From NCBI GenBank assembly GCA_025617745.1, contig CM046871.1, positions 36,118,722-36,182,721 on the forward strand: a DNA stretch of 64,000 nucleotides. Reading direction: 5' to 3'. Position numbers and translations under genes: made by a program. The notes beneath the pieces are model-generated. The model was not told the DNA's origin and did not search any database. It worked only from the letters and a program-made list of their open reading frames with translations. The DNA is from Heliocidaris erythrogramma (taxonomy: Eukaryota > Echinodermata > Echinoidea > Camarodonta > Echinometridae). Of this stretch, positions 29,101 through 41,600 are shown piece after piece (the first letter of the stretch is position 1; every line of letters begins with the position of its first letter).

Positions 29101-32100
29101 TCCTCCTGTGCATGGGATATTAACTGACAAGTTCCTTGGTGATTTGTGTGGAGATAAAGCTTGTATTTCTATGACATATGGGCAATATGTTATTGGACAT
29201 CTTTTCTCCCAAATGGTGGTCCTTCAATATTGCACTAAAATGTGCTTTTAAGTTATATACATGTATTCCGTATGATCATCGTCTTGCTAGACATTAATCT
29301 GCATTTACTACTCTCCACCTAGGTATATATATATAAATGGGTACCGGTACCTGATATATACTAATAGTGCTACATATTGACCATTCAGCAAGACTGGAGC
29401 AATATTATTGGAGTGCAAGAAGTGTCATGTAATGACAAACATATATTACTGTGGAAGTTATTATTATTGCGATTGGTAGTATTATTATTATATTTGACCA
29501 CCGACTGAAGACAATACATTGTTTAAAAAAACCCACAACATTCCACGCAGCTAATTACCATACATGTTGAGTCTTTGCTACTTCCTCTAAAGAACCTTAA
29601 ACTTTTTAGAAGCATAATATTTTTGTGTACTATTCTATTTTTAGAAGTAAGATCTACACTTTAGAATATTCTATTTTTAAACATAAGATTAGTGCTTGGA
29701 CTAAATTATATTTCATTCTATTTTCTCGTCAGACTTGCAGCAATGATAATTCTTATACCATTTTCCTGCTCCTTTAAACCTCTTAATTTTCTTGGAATTC
29801 CGAAGCTAATATGGGAGAGTCACGATAATCAATGATTACAAGGCATTTGAGTCACATGGTTTGTTGTCAGCGACTGTTACATCCTGAAATGGTTGCCATG
29901 ACGATTGATATCTCACACCTAACATGACAGGAAATTGTAGATAAATGTCGTATTTGGATATTTTCTCAGATTAATGTGTATTTACTGTTCTTAGATGCGC
30001 ACTTAATTGGGTAAGGGGATTTCTTTCTCAAACTCAAAATTTGTAATACATGATGTATTGATGACCTGTGTGATATTAAAGATACTATGTAGGCCTGTAT
30101 CGGTATGAAATTTATGTGAATTAATATTAGTTTTATCAGGTAGTCATTGTGAATTCCAATCCTTCCAATTTGGGCTAATATTGGCAGAATAGTTAGAGAC
30201 TGCAGGTAGAATTACGATATGTGGATAATTTTTTTGGTCACCATGTACCTGTCTTTGAGAGGTAAGTCAGTAGGGCCTGGGTTTTTTTTGTTTTTGTTTT
30301 TGACATACATGTATGCTTTTGAAAAATTAGCTATTTTCAGATTAAATTGAGAGAAAGTAGGGAGTATTTGTCCAGTGTAATAGAATTGGTCAGGTGCCAA
30401 CAGTTGAGAACATACTTAAAAAAACAACATTTGAGTACATATTTCCAATTTCACACATTTTTTTGAAAGTCTGTATCCTTGGTGCAATTCTGAATAGATC
30501 TGTTCTAGAATAAGGCAAAAATAAGAAGACTTAAAAGTAGAAAATTTATCTTTTTTCCTTAGAATGTTAAATGAGGACATTAACCTTTTTTTCCCAAAAC
30601 AAATTGAAATCTATTGAAAGTTATCTTGCTGTCCATAATACTCAGGACTTATTTTATTCTTAAAGTTTAATAGAAGCTTTTCTGATCATTTGCTTACATT
30701 CTGCCAAACAAGGAATATTTGTGTTTAATGGCAGTAGGGAATACATGTGTATTATTACAATCAGGTGTGATGCATATTCAAAAACAACAATAACAATATT
30801 TAAGGGATATTTTGAAACAAATTTTTTTAAAGCACATATGAAACTGATCGCAGTCAAAGATACTGGAAATTGGAAAGAAATGTATGAATAAAATTAACTA
30901 TCTTGCAATATGCAAGTAATACGATAGTGAAATAAAAGAAGAAGGAATATAGAGAGGAAGAGAGAGAGAGAGAGAGACAGGAGAAGAAGGATAGACAGAC
31001 CTGTGGTTGGTTGTCTGCTATGATTTGAGCTGAGATAATCTTTACTAGCTAGCTCATAGGAAATCACTCTTCATTTAGAAGTTGACCAAACTTGACCTAG
31101 AGCGGCAATCGAGGAAATCTGAGTCTGGCAAAGATAAATTAGCTTGCCAGCTTCTTGCTTTCATTGGCATTGCTTCTGTTGATTATCCAAGTCATTTTAT
31201 TTGATGCACCTAGTAAATCTGGACAGTATGTGGTTACTTTGTTCTCCTTATGAGGTATTTAAGTTCCCTTTAAGATTCAATCTCTGTAAACTTAAAGTGT
31301 TCGAGATCTTAAAACATAGCTAAATGGTTGTTTTTATTACCTCGGATATGTTATTTGATTGCTTGTGGTAAATTTCAATGGTATTTAAGTCAAGTGTGCC
31401 CAGAGATCATGTTATGTTCTTTCAAAAGATATACCTGCAAGTAATACTTTAAAAAGTTATGGTTTACACAAGTGAGGATCTCTAGCTAGCTCCCTCGCCC
31501 ATGAACTATATGCATACCAGCGTAATATTGTGTATTTTTAATTGGGCTTGGGGTACGCTTCCATTTAGAGCTTAGTGTGAGGCATTGCAGAACAGTGAGG
31601 TCCATATTTTTTTGAAAGCTGACTCGGACTAATAGAGTTTCAGTTGATTAAACTAAATAAGTAGTAATTGGAGAGTGAGGTACATACCTATTACAAAACT
31701 AATCACGACGAATCATATTTCATGTGATTATGTGAAGTATCATAATTGATTGTGAGGTTCATATCTGTTTTGAAGCTTGCTGCAGCTAACAGTCATTATA
31801 GTGCCTCTCTGGATGAATTGTAAGCTGTGTGTAGTCCCACATATTGGCATGGTTTCCATGTATCAGCTTGGAGTCCTAGATTTGGGGATCTACTCAATTC
31901 TCCAACAGGAAGTGACAATTTCAATTTGCATCATTTGAACCTTAAAAGGTGGAAGTAGTACACTGGGTTGACAACGAGTTTGAGAAATGATGTTCCCCTC
32001 GCCAAAAACTTGACTTTGACGATGTCACACCCAAGGATGGTGTTTCAGCCCGTTCTGATCAATACTCCTTGCTTATATTTCGGTTTGCGGACCATGCATT

Positions 32101-35100
32101 TTATTGTGGAATTGTTATGAGTGCATTGTGGGATAAGTGTGTTTCTGTGGTTCATAACGTGGATACACATATACCCCCCTCGTTGAGTCGTCTGTGACAG
32201 CCACTATGCCGAGGAAACGGAGCGCTTCCGTGAACTTCCCAGGTAATTGAGTTTGTTTACGATGATTTGCATGCTTTAAGTACTGGCTAATTATGCATTA
32301 AACTTGATTTATAGAGGGAGGGGGTAGTCAAAGACCATGCAGAAAGGGAGACCATCTTCGGAGGATTGATGTGTATTACAACATGGAGGTGATATATGGA
32401 ATGAAAAAGTTTTCACTAGTAAGGAATGGAGGTTATCAATACATACAGTATGGTCTTTACTTGATACAATTGCATTGTACAGTTGGTATGAAGGTTGAAA
32501 AAGTGTCTTGAAAGACCTAAGGGCAAGCAGTCTACTGAGGAAGTCTTTTTGTATGTATGTGTGTGGGGGGGGGGGGGGGGAGGGTAGGGGAGGGAGCAGG
32601 TGGAATTGAGAGGAAATATTTGTACGACTGTACATCATTGGGGGAGGGGTAGAGAGGGTGTACAATTCCGCCTTCCTTGTTACCTTCTTGACTGATTATT
32701 GCACCTTAGAACATTTTGGTAAGAACTGAGGAGAATCATTTGTTTGTATATATATATAACTATATTCTTCTTCATTTTTTAACTGCATGCACACTACATG
32801 TATTTGCTTTAGTGTATACTGTGTACATGTACTCATCTGTAAGTTGGAAAGAATGATTAAAAATGGGGGGGGGGGGGCGGTGAAATCATTGTCTTGTACT
32901 TAACTGACATTGTATTTTGTAAACATGGGCACTGTTTCATAAAATTTGTTATCAATAACAAGTTATGATAATTTTGATCAAGTTTTGGTAGTAAGTTATT
33001 TCATTCATTCATTCATTCATAATTGATATATACACTACTGAAATCATTGAATTGTATTAATTGGCTTAGAGCAAATTTGCCATAGATCTGTAGGATTTGT
33101 TAATGATTATGAAATGGGGTCATGTTCTCTGTGTTAGGAAAACAAAAAAATGTTTCTCATTGTGTAATTTGTCACTAATGGCTGTTGTTACTTTATTGGA
33201 AGACCATAATTTCCCTTTCTTCAAACCCAAGTTTTGTAATTCCCTATCCCTCCTCCCCTCTCTCCTCTCTCTCTCTCCTCTCTCTCCTCTCTCTCTCTCT
33301 CCTCTCCCCCCTCTCTCTCTCTCTCTCCCTCTCTCTCCCTTGTGCAAGTGAAGGCATATCATAGAGAAATATGTTAATTACTCCCCGGGGGGGGGGGGGG
33401 GGGGGGGGGTACTCACGTATATTGGGTATACAGGGACGTGCCGCTGGGAAGGGTGACTTTTTGAAGAAAGATCCTTAGACATGGGTCCCATTTTCCCCCC
33501 AAAAATGTTGTCCCTATCCCCCCCCCCCCCCCACTGAGCGACTTTTTGAGAAGCTGGCGAGAACCAAAAAAAAAATACGGGTCTAACTTTTTCACAAAAA
33601 ATCCTTAGACATGGGTGCCTATTTACAGCAAAAGGACCCTTGGATGTGGGTATGGGTCTGGAGTTCTCAGCCGCATACCCCGTCCGATTATAATCTGAGT
33701 ACCCCCCCCCCCCCCGGGAATTACTCAGTGCTGCATCCGTTTATTCAACGAGAAAAACATATCAGAAGAAAGTGATTGCCCTTTATAAAGTATCATTGAT
33801 ACATGTATGTACATATGAAAATCTTGTCCAAACCGTAACTTAAAGTGCTTCGTAAAAGTGTAAAAAAACAATATTTGACACTTTTGATTGTTAATAACTC
33901 AAAGGTATAACTCGTATCAGACTGAGGTTTTCACATTGTAACGTTGAAGGAGGTCAAATTTATTTGGAGTAAGTTTTATGACATTTCTTTTAATATTATT
34001 CTTTAAAAAAATCCTCTGAATATTTAATTAGATTTGTCACTTTTTGAAAAGTTAAAACTGCAAAATCTGTGTGTAACAGTAATTAATTCAGAGCACAACA
34101 TTGGACATTGCGCATTGAAGCTGAAATCCCAGACCACCTGTTTTTAACCCAGAATCATGAATCAATAAGGACACTGGATAGTAAAAGGATGGCGATATGA
34201 CAGATGCGATGCACAATGGTATTGTTATGTTCTGAATTAATTACTGTCACACACAGAGTTTGTGGCCTCAACTTTTCAAAAAGTGAAAATCTAATTAAAT
34301 ATTTAGAGCATTGTTTTAAGAATATTAATAAAGGCAATTTCACAAAACTTACTCCAAATAACTTTGACATCCATTAACTTTACACTGTAAAAACTTCAGT
34401 CTGATATGAGTGTTAAGTTTTGAATTATTAAATATCAAAAGTGTCAATTTTTGTTGACACGTAGTATAAGAGCAAAACTGTTTTTACATTAAGGATGACA
34501 TTTAAAACTGTTGTTGGCACAAATGTCTCTGTGACTTTATTGATCTGTGAGAAATCAAATAATGGCAGAGTTTTATTAAAGGGACATTTCATTTTCAACT
34601 TTCACAAATGAAACTAAAATGACGTTAGTGATGAACTTGAATATTTTCTTTCTGCTAGCAGAAGAAATATATGAGAATATCGTAATGTGAAATTATTACA
34701 TCTATCTTGATAATGAAGATGGTTGTGATCCACTATTGAGAGATATGTTAAAATCTTAGATCTAAGCTTTCCAGATTTTGTCTGTAACCTGCTCCATGTA
34801 CATATTGCTAAAATGTGAAGGGCATTACAGTCTAGTTTGGCTGATAATCTCAAATTTGAGATTAAAGATGTTCTTGTGACTGGGTGTGTATTGAGTGGTA
34901 GATCTAGAAGGGGTGATAATTCACGCTGCCGCTAATCTTGATGTTTCAGCCCAAGGAACATCCCCCAGTGCAGAATTTAGCGTCTCTTTCCTGCCCACTT
35001 TACTCCCAGCAAAATCTCCCTTGCAGTGCAAGGCATGAAAGAGTGATGGTTTAAGAGACTAATGACTTCAAATTCACACTGTATACACCCTGTGATTCAT

Positions 35101-38100
35101 AAAGTGCAATTAATATTCATTGGTGTGTGTGAACAAAATTGAAGTAATTACGGTGATTAGTTAAATTATCTCACTCTGGGCGGCAATAGTGGATTGGTGA
35201 AAAGATTTCATTTTTTAAATCTGAGTCTGTCTTGCTTTGTTCATACAACAGTGCATTAATATTGTGACTGCTTTGAGGGAAGATGTTCATGGCATGTTGC
35301 TCAGACATGTAATAACAAAATGGGAGTTCTATCTGTATTGTAACTTTTCCACAAAAAAATGTTGTGGGGCGGGGGTGAGTGCCCAATAGAAAGTGTGTGG
35401 GTTTTTTAAAATGCTTAGAACCGGCAGCTGATAGGAATGGTAAGATTTAAATGAGAGGTAGTTAGGCATATTGGTCGCTGCCCCTGTACGTATCAATCAC
35501 AGTTATGAAGAGTTTGATGAGACTGCTTATTCCCCCAATCCCACATACCCTGGATCTACCATTTATTGCCATTCTGTCTGTTATTCATCTTTATATTTTA
35601 TTCATTCATGGGTTTAGGCTTCTCTTTTATAAGTCATAAAAACCACTGAATACACTATATGAATAGGTAATAGCTAGCAACTTGCACTAGTTGCAGACAC
35701 TTAATGTGATAAGACAGTTTTATTATTTTTATGGATCCTGTTTTTATTGTTCATATTGAGACAAAGGGTGATTTATGTTATTAAAGTTCACCATTTAGAT
35801 GTTTGCTGTAATACATTTTCAATTTGTTTAAAGGAAATCTGGGCCCTGTTGCATAAAACTTACTATTAACGGTAACTTTGCCATCAATGGTAACTCCCAT
35901 GGAAACCTTGATTTTGATTGGCTGTTGAGTGATGTTACCATAGTAGTTACCATTGATAACAGAGTTACCATTAATGGTAAGTTTTATTCAACAGGGCCCT
36001 GGAGTGCTGGTAACGATGGAAATTAATTACAGAATCAAATGAAACTTGTACGGAATGTTTCAGACTACAAGAAAAATAACATATGCCAAACAAATTTAAT
36101 GAAAAATTGTGTTGAGCACAGAAAGATACGGAAATTGAGATAGTCTTCCAGACATCGTCGCTGAATTCACAAAGTGGCACAACCTCCCGCAAATCTTTCA
36201 AAACGCATTCCAAGAAAAACGCGATTGAAATTTTTGCATATTGAAAACAGCAAATTTGATTTGTTGATATGAGTTAAATTTGATAGTCATATGTTAAGAA
36301 CAAGAAGAATCTTGTCTACCCATTCATGTAGCAAAATAGAGTTGTTCTTGTGAAATGTTAGCAGTGTAAGGCTGCAAACATTTGTGTCATGTTGTGCCAC
36401 TTCATGAATAAAATAATATGCGTAATCTGGTATGCACGTATGTGTTTTTGTATGCGCGAAACGACACAACAATCTGTGCCGTGCACTACACATTAATTTG
36501 CTTTTTACTTTTTCACGAAGTGACACATTGGATGTGCTTGTGTACCGTGCACTCCATTCACCATAACATAAAAAAACGTTTGTGGTTGGCCTTTTTGAGG
36601 TTTATGTCATTTTTATCATACTGTTTTTTTGCAGAAGAAATCAAAATTGACACTTGAAACTTCATTATGTGATAAATGATGGTAAATAGATGCTAAAAAT
36701 TGAGAACAAAAAATGAAATTTGATATTTTATGCTATTTTTGGCATTGTGCCACTTTGTGAATTCTATGTCTTAATAATGTGCTTAACACATGGTCTCTAT
36801 TCAAAATCATGTCAGCCACTTTCTCCAGAAATAAAATGCAATGACCAGAGGTCAAAACAGCGAAAAAATACATGGGACCGGTGAGCAATCTGACTCTGGA
36901 GCTGGAAAGCTTTAAAAAAGGGCTCTAGTAAAAAAGAACTAAAAAAACATAAAAATCACACTTTTTCAACTCCAAAGCCAAAAAGAGCTCCCATGAACAA
37001 AAAGCCTTTTTTTTAAAGTGGGTCAAAATTGACTTTCATCTTTTTTCTCAGGCTTGTATTCTGTAGGTTATTTAAGAAATGTTTGATTTTATTATCTTTT
37101 TGTTTGGCAGTGATCCGTGGGTTCCTGGTTCGCAGACAAATGAAGCACCAATGGGAGATAGTAGAGAGCCAGCGAAAATACATCGCTAGCTTCCTCTCTG
37201 ACATCCAACTCAAGGGGGAGACATTGATGCAGGTTAGTTATGTCACATTCATGTTGTTAATAAATGAAGCTTGCTAACATGAAACATGATCAGTATATGT
37301 GTTTGTTTTTACATTGACACTTCTGGGTCCTGTAACATAAGAATCAACTTATATTCTATTGTGGAATTATATTGTATTTGAGGGATCCTTCACAACAATT
37401 ATCTGCATTGCATGCTCAGAGCCTCTCATAGCAACATTTCTTTTATGCAACTTGCTGGTTAGATAATTTCTTGAAAATTAATTGAAAAATGTGTAACATT
37501 TGTCTGTGTGCCATGGATAAAATGAGGTTGTATCATATTTTTTTTGACCCCTTACACTTCAGGGAGGGAAAAAGGGGGCATATGCTGGCTCCATAATTTA
37601 TGGATATGCCATTGTTTTACCAATTCATCTGGGGATTACGAATTCATTTTTTTTTATATTGGATAAATTCTTCTTTTTGATCTGTATTGTGATTTTTGAT
37701 CTTATTAATATTTAATACATTAATCAGTTATTTGTTTGTATATCCAATTGCTTATTTTATTTTTATTTTATTACCTATTTTAGTGGGATTGCAAAGTGCA
37801 TGGCATATCTAACCCTACCCTAATGTCTCTGACAGGTTTACCCTAAGATTTGTAGTTGACACCATTGCACTGTCTTACAAAGAATGAGACAGGGCCCTGG
37901 AGTCTAGAAACTTAAACCAGGAGAAATCTTTTGCTTATTTATTCATGTAGTATTAGGTCTTTGGATTAAGACCAAGACCTGAGTCATTGAAAAAATCTAT
38001 GACTGAGACTTGTCTTGCCAAATCACTGGTCACAAGTTACTAGAATGTACCGTTGGGAAGTCAGTAATACAATATTTGCTTTGGTGACATCTGCTCTAGG

Positions 38101-38552
38101 TTTTTATTTCTTCTAATTGATATAGGATAAGGGTTATGTTAGGGCTGCAACTAGCTTGTAGTTTAGGGTTAGGGTTAGGTAAAGCGTTTGGTCGAGTGAT
38201 GAAGTCAGGAATTAGGTTGGTGTAGCAAATTGGCAACAGAGCATTAGTCCCCGGAGCATGTGTTGTAGGACTGAAAACCATGCATGAGAAGTTTGCATGT
38301 CATGTTTTATTTGCTTTTTTTTTTGTTAATAAGACCCTTAACAAGTGTGATGATGGTTGCCCTGACGACCAAGAAGAAAAAGAGGAGGAGGAAGAGGAAG
38401 TAAGTGATCATCAAAAAATTCCTTGTTACGTGGCTCTCATGCACTGTTGTCCTCTGTTCTTCATTCTTGTAATCTTGGGATGTATATATCGCCACCTTAA
38501 TCATTGTCTGTTTCCCATTTAATGTATTATGATAAAATGACTTCACGTTCGC

Positions 38553-38604
<52 letters not shown>

Positions 38605-41600
38605 CCTTCATGTGTCTAATCAAATAACACTGAATGTAACTAGCACTAATGGAATGGTTTTGATGCATGGGCAGTTGATAACTGTCTGTAACCCTTGGTC
38701 ATATTATGAAATTGTCTGCTGAGAGCCTGCAGAAGGGGTAAAATCATATTATTGTACATCAACCTTTCTGATTCTGCTAGCTGGGTCTTGCCATGAATTG
38801 CCATGATTTACCATCAACAAACCAATATTGTTCCACCTTGTACTTCTTATAAAGTATATTTCAAATGTGTGGTGTCTTCATCTGGTTACTTTAGAATTTA
38901 TCCCTTTTTAAATAGATTATATCATCTGTTTAGAGCCAGAAGGGTATTAAATTTGTTTTAAAGTATATGAATTAATGCCCTAATGGCTTTCAACAAATGA
39001 TATATTAACTTGTTTTCTTAAAAGTTTGGATCTGAAAACTATACAAAACTGCAATCAAGGCTTTATAATCTTAACCATAGAAAGGGTGGTATCAAATATT
39101 TCTGCAACTTTACAGCGTCTGTTTGGAGCTAGAAGGGTATAAGTTCATATCATTTCCAATGGAGTTCTTCCCTTCTGACTCTCAACAGACAATGTGTCCT
39201 CTGGTGTGCATGAAATGCTCGTAAATGAATATAGCGCAAATTAGTCAATGTTTATGGTTTGCGGTTTTGATGTCTTTTGGCCAGGGATCTTCCTAATTAG
39301 ATTAACTCTGCTTGCCTAATATATGTTTAACTCTGAATGCAGGGCCCCCGTTGCATAAAACTCACCATCAGCCGGTAACTTTGCCATCAATGGTAATTCC
39401 CATGGAAACCTTGATTTTGATTGGCTATTGAGTGATGTTACCATGGTAGTGACCATTGATAAGTTTTATGCAACTGGGCCCAGGTATGCTACATGTAGCT
39501 GTGAGCTTTCACTTGGGTTCAAAGGTTCAGTCTTTTAAGTTCCCCCTCCTATTATTCTCTTTATTTCATTTGGCAATTTTTTTTTTTGAATAAACTATTA
39601 TACAGAATCAAAATCTAGTTCACCTTGAGTTGCCAGGGATAGAAAATAGGTTATCTAAACAAGTATAGCACAATTGCAGAGAGTCTCCAATCCAAATTCC
39701 AATGGGTGTAGAACTGTTATTTTTTGGTATACTAACTTTTTATGTACAGATACTTGACTATTAATCCTTATAACGAGATATCATTATGTACTATGTGAGT
39801 CCATTGATTTCTCATTTCTTTCAGCATTACTGAACTCGGTTTTCAGAGGATGTATTATGAAAATAAAGTTTGTTTAGGTTTATATTTCAAAAGTGAGGCA
39901 CAAAGTTTGATTTTTTACATGTAAACTTTTTTTTACAGATAATCACCAAATTTAACAAAAAAAGTTCTGGTTTGTTTTCGTGAATGCCACTTGTGCCTGC
40001 TGATTTTTCAGAGATGCCTATCATCTATAGTCTATACTTTAATAGTTCTTGCTGTATTTCCTGTAATTTTGTAGACTTTACATTTAATTGTACTATGTTA
40101 CAGCTTATCAAAAGATGCATATGATTCACTTTGTAATCATTTAGACAAAGAATATCTAACATCTGAGCTATTTTAACTACTTCCATGCCTCCAGATTTTG
40201 AGTAATTGTCAGAAATGAACTTTCAATAGTTATATAATTAACTTTTAATGAGTTTTTTTCTGGAGCAAACTGGGCAAAGACATATTGCACAGGAATAAAC
40301 ATTATATTGAAGGCACAGGTTTCTGTATGAGGAAGATTATTTAAGCCATTCTGAGACTAAACGAAATGTTCAACACTCCAACATTTGGGCAGGATTTTCC
40401 GCCCACTGCATGGTAGGGGTTAATGTCAAGATTGACTTCATGGGCAAAGAATAAATGATTGCATATTTTCTTGCACAATTATTTTGAATATCGTCTGTTG
40501 AGAGACAGAAGGGCATTAACTCATGTGCTTTAACACAGAGTTAATGCCCTTTTGGCTCTCAGACGATATGCTGATATGAGGTGAAAGGGAGAGAGTTATA
40601 TTGGTGAAACCAAATGGACTAATCCCTCCATATTTAGTGGATCCCTCAAATTTCAACCTCATAAATTACCTGACAAATATTTCTTAAGGCATGTCAAGAG
40701 AGGCAAATTGGATAACATTGGTTGTTAATTGCATAGAAATATGGAGCCTCTTTGTAAGGCTCTAGATACCCGTCATTTTGCGGAGTAATGTTACAAGAGA
40801 GAGAGAGAGCAGGTAGATCCTCCTTTCTCCATCGACAAAGCTGATATGAACTGACAACCCCAAAATCTCTTAATCCCTCATTGTCATCACCGCTTCATAA
40901 TAAACCTCATCGGTGAATCAGTTTCACGATCTCGGTCCGTTGTCCTCGCACCTCGCTCGTTCTCTCTCTCTCTCCAGATACGTCAGACACCGTGCTTCCT
41001 GCCGGCGGGAAATATGCAATTTATTCCCGCTGCTTTACTGTAGTGGGTCTTTAGCTGTAGCATCGTAGCTTCCTTAGCTGCTCTTTTATGTGGCAGCTAG
41101 ACTATACATGTGGGTTTAATACATACATGTAGCAACATTGTGTTTTGAGAGTTGTGCAATTAATTCCATGTGGGCTTGGACTATTTCTGTGGATGTACAC
41201 ATTGGAACAGTTAAGGACAAATGACTGCTGTGGGTGGTTTCCGCTTCGCGCAGGTAATCTTTTTAATAAATATTTTCTTTCAGATGGATTATTCTTATCT
41301 GTGAAATAATTTTTACATTTCTCCATATCCTAATGGTTACAATGACGTCTTCTATTTGACATATGTTTTAACCATTTTGGTGCTACATGTGTTCAAAATC
41401 TTTACAATGAATTCAATACTTCGGACAAGAAAAGCTCATCTGTTCTATCAAATTTTCAAAGTTTATAAATCAAGATTAAATACATGGAACACTTTCTTGC
41501 CTTCTTTTTGTAAACAATGAGTAGGCTTTCATAGATGCATTCGTAAAATGTATCAGGAATTCTCTACTAATGCCCTGTAAATGTCAGGCAAATGGAAAAT

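Larger units (their letters stand above)
17054..37110 (+). other. Intron 15 (20 kb)
   Basis: Separates the motor from the IQ exon. Contains two candidate first exons (22183, 32206), hairpin MITEs, a hairpin triplet (23342-23583), several palindromes, CT/GA/poly-G tracts and a GC-rich putative TE (28100-28745). Stretches 17054-18690, 18740-20380, 20940-22160, 26080-28090, 28750-31970 and 34480-35840 showed no coding frame and no repeat family I could name. Confidence 0.8.

Noticed and set aside
40975..41060. Possible exon after the CT tract ending ccag
   Set aside because: All three frames reach a stop before any usable donor.
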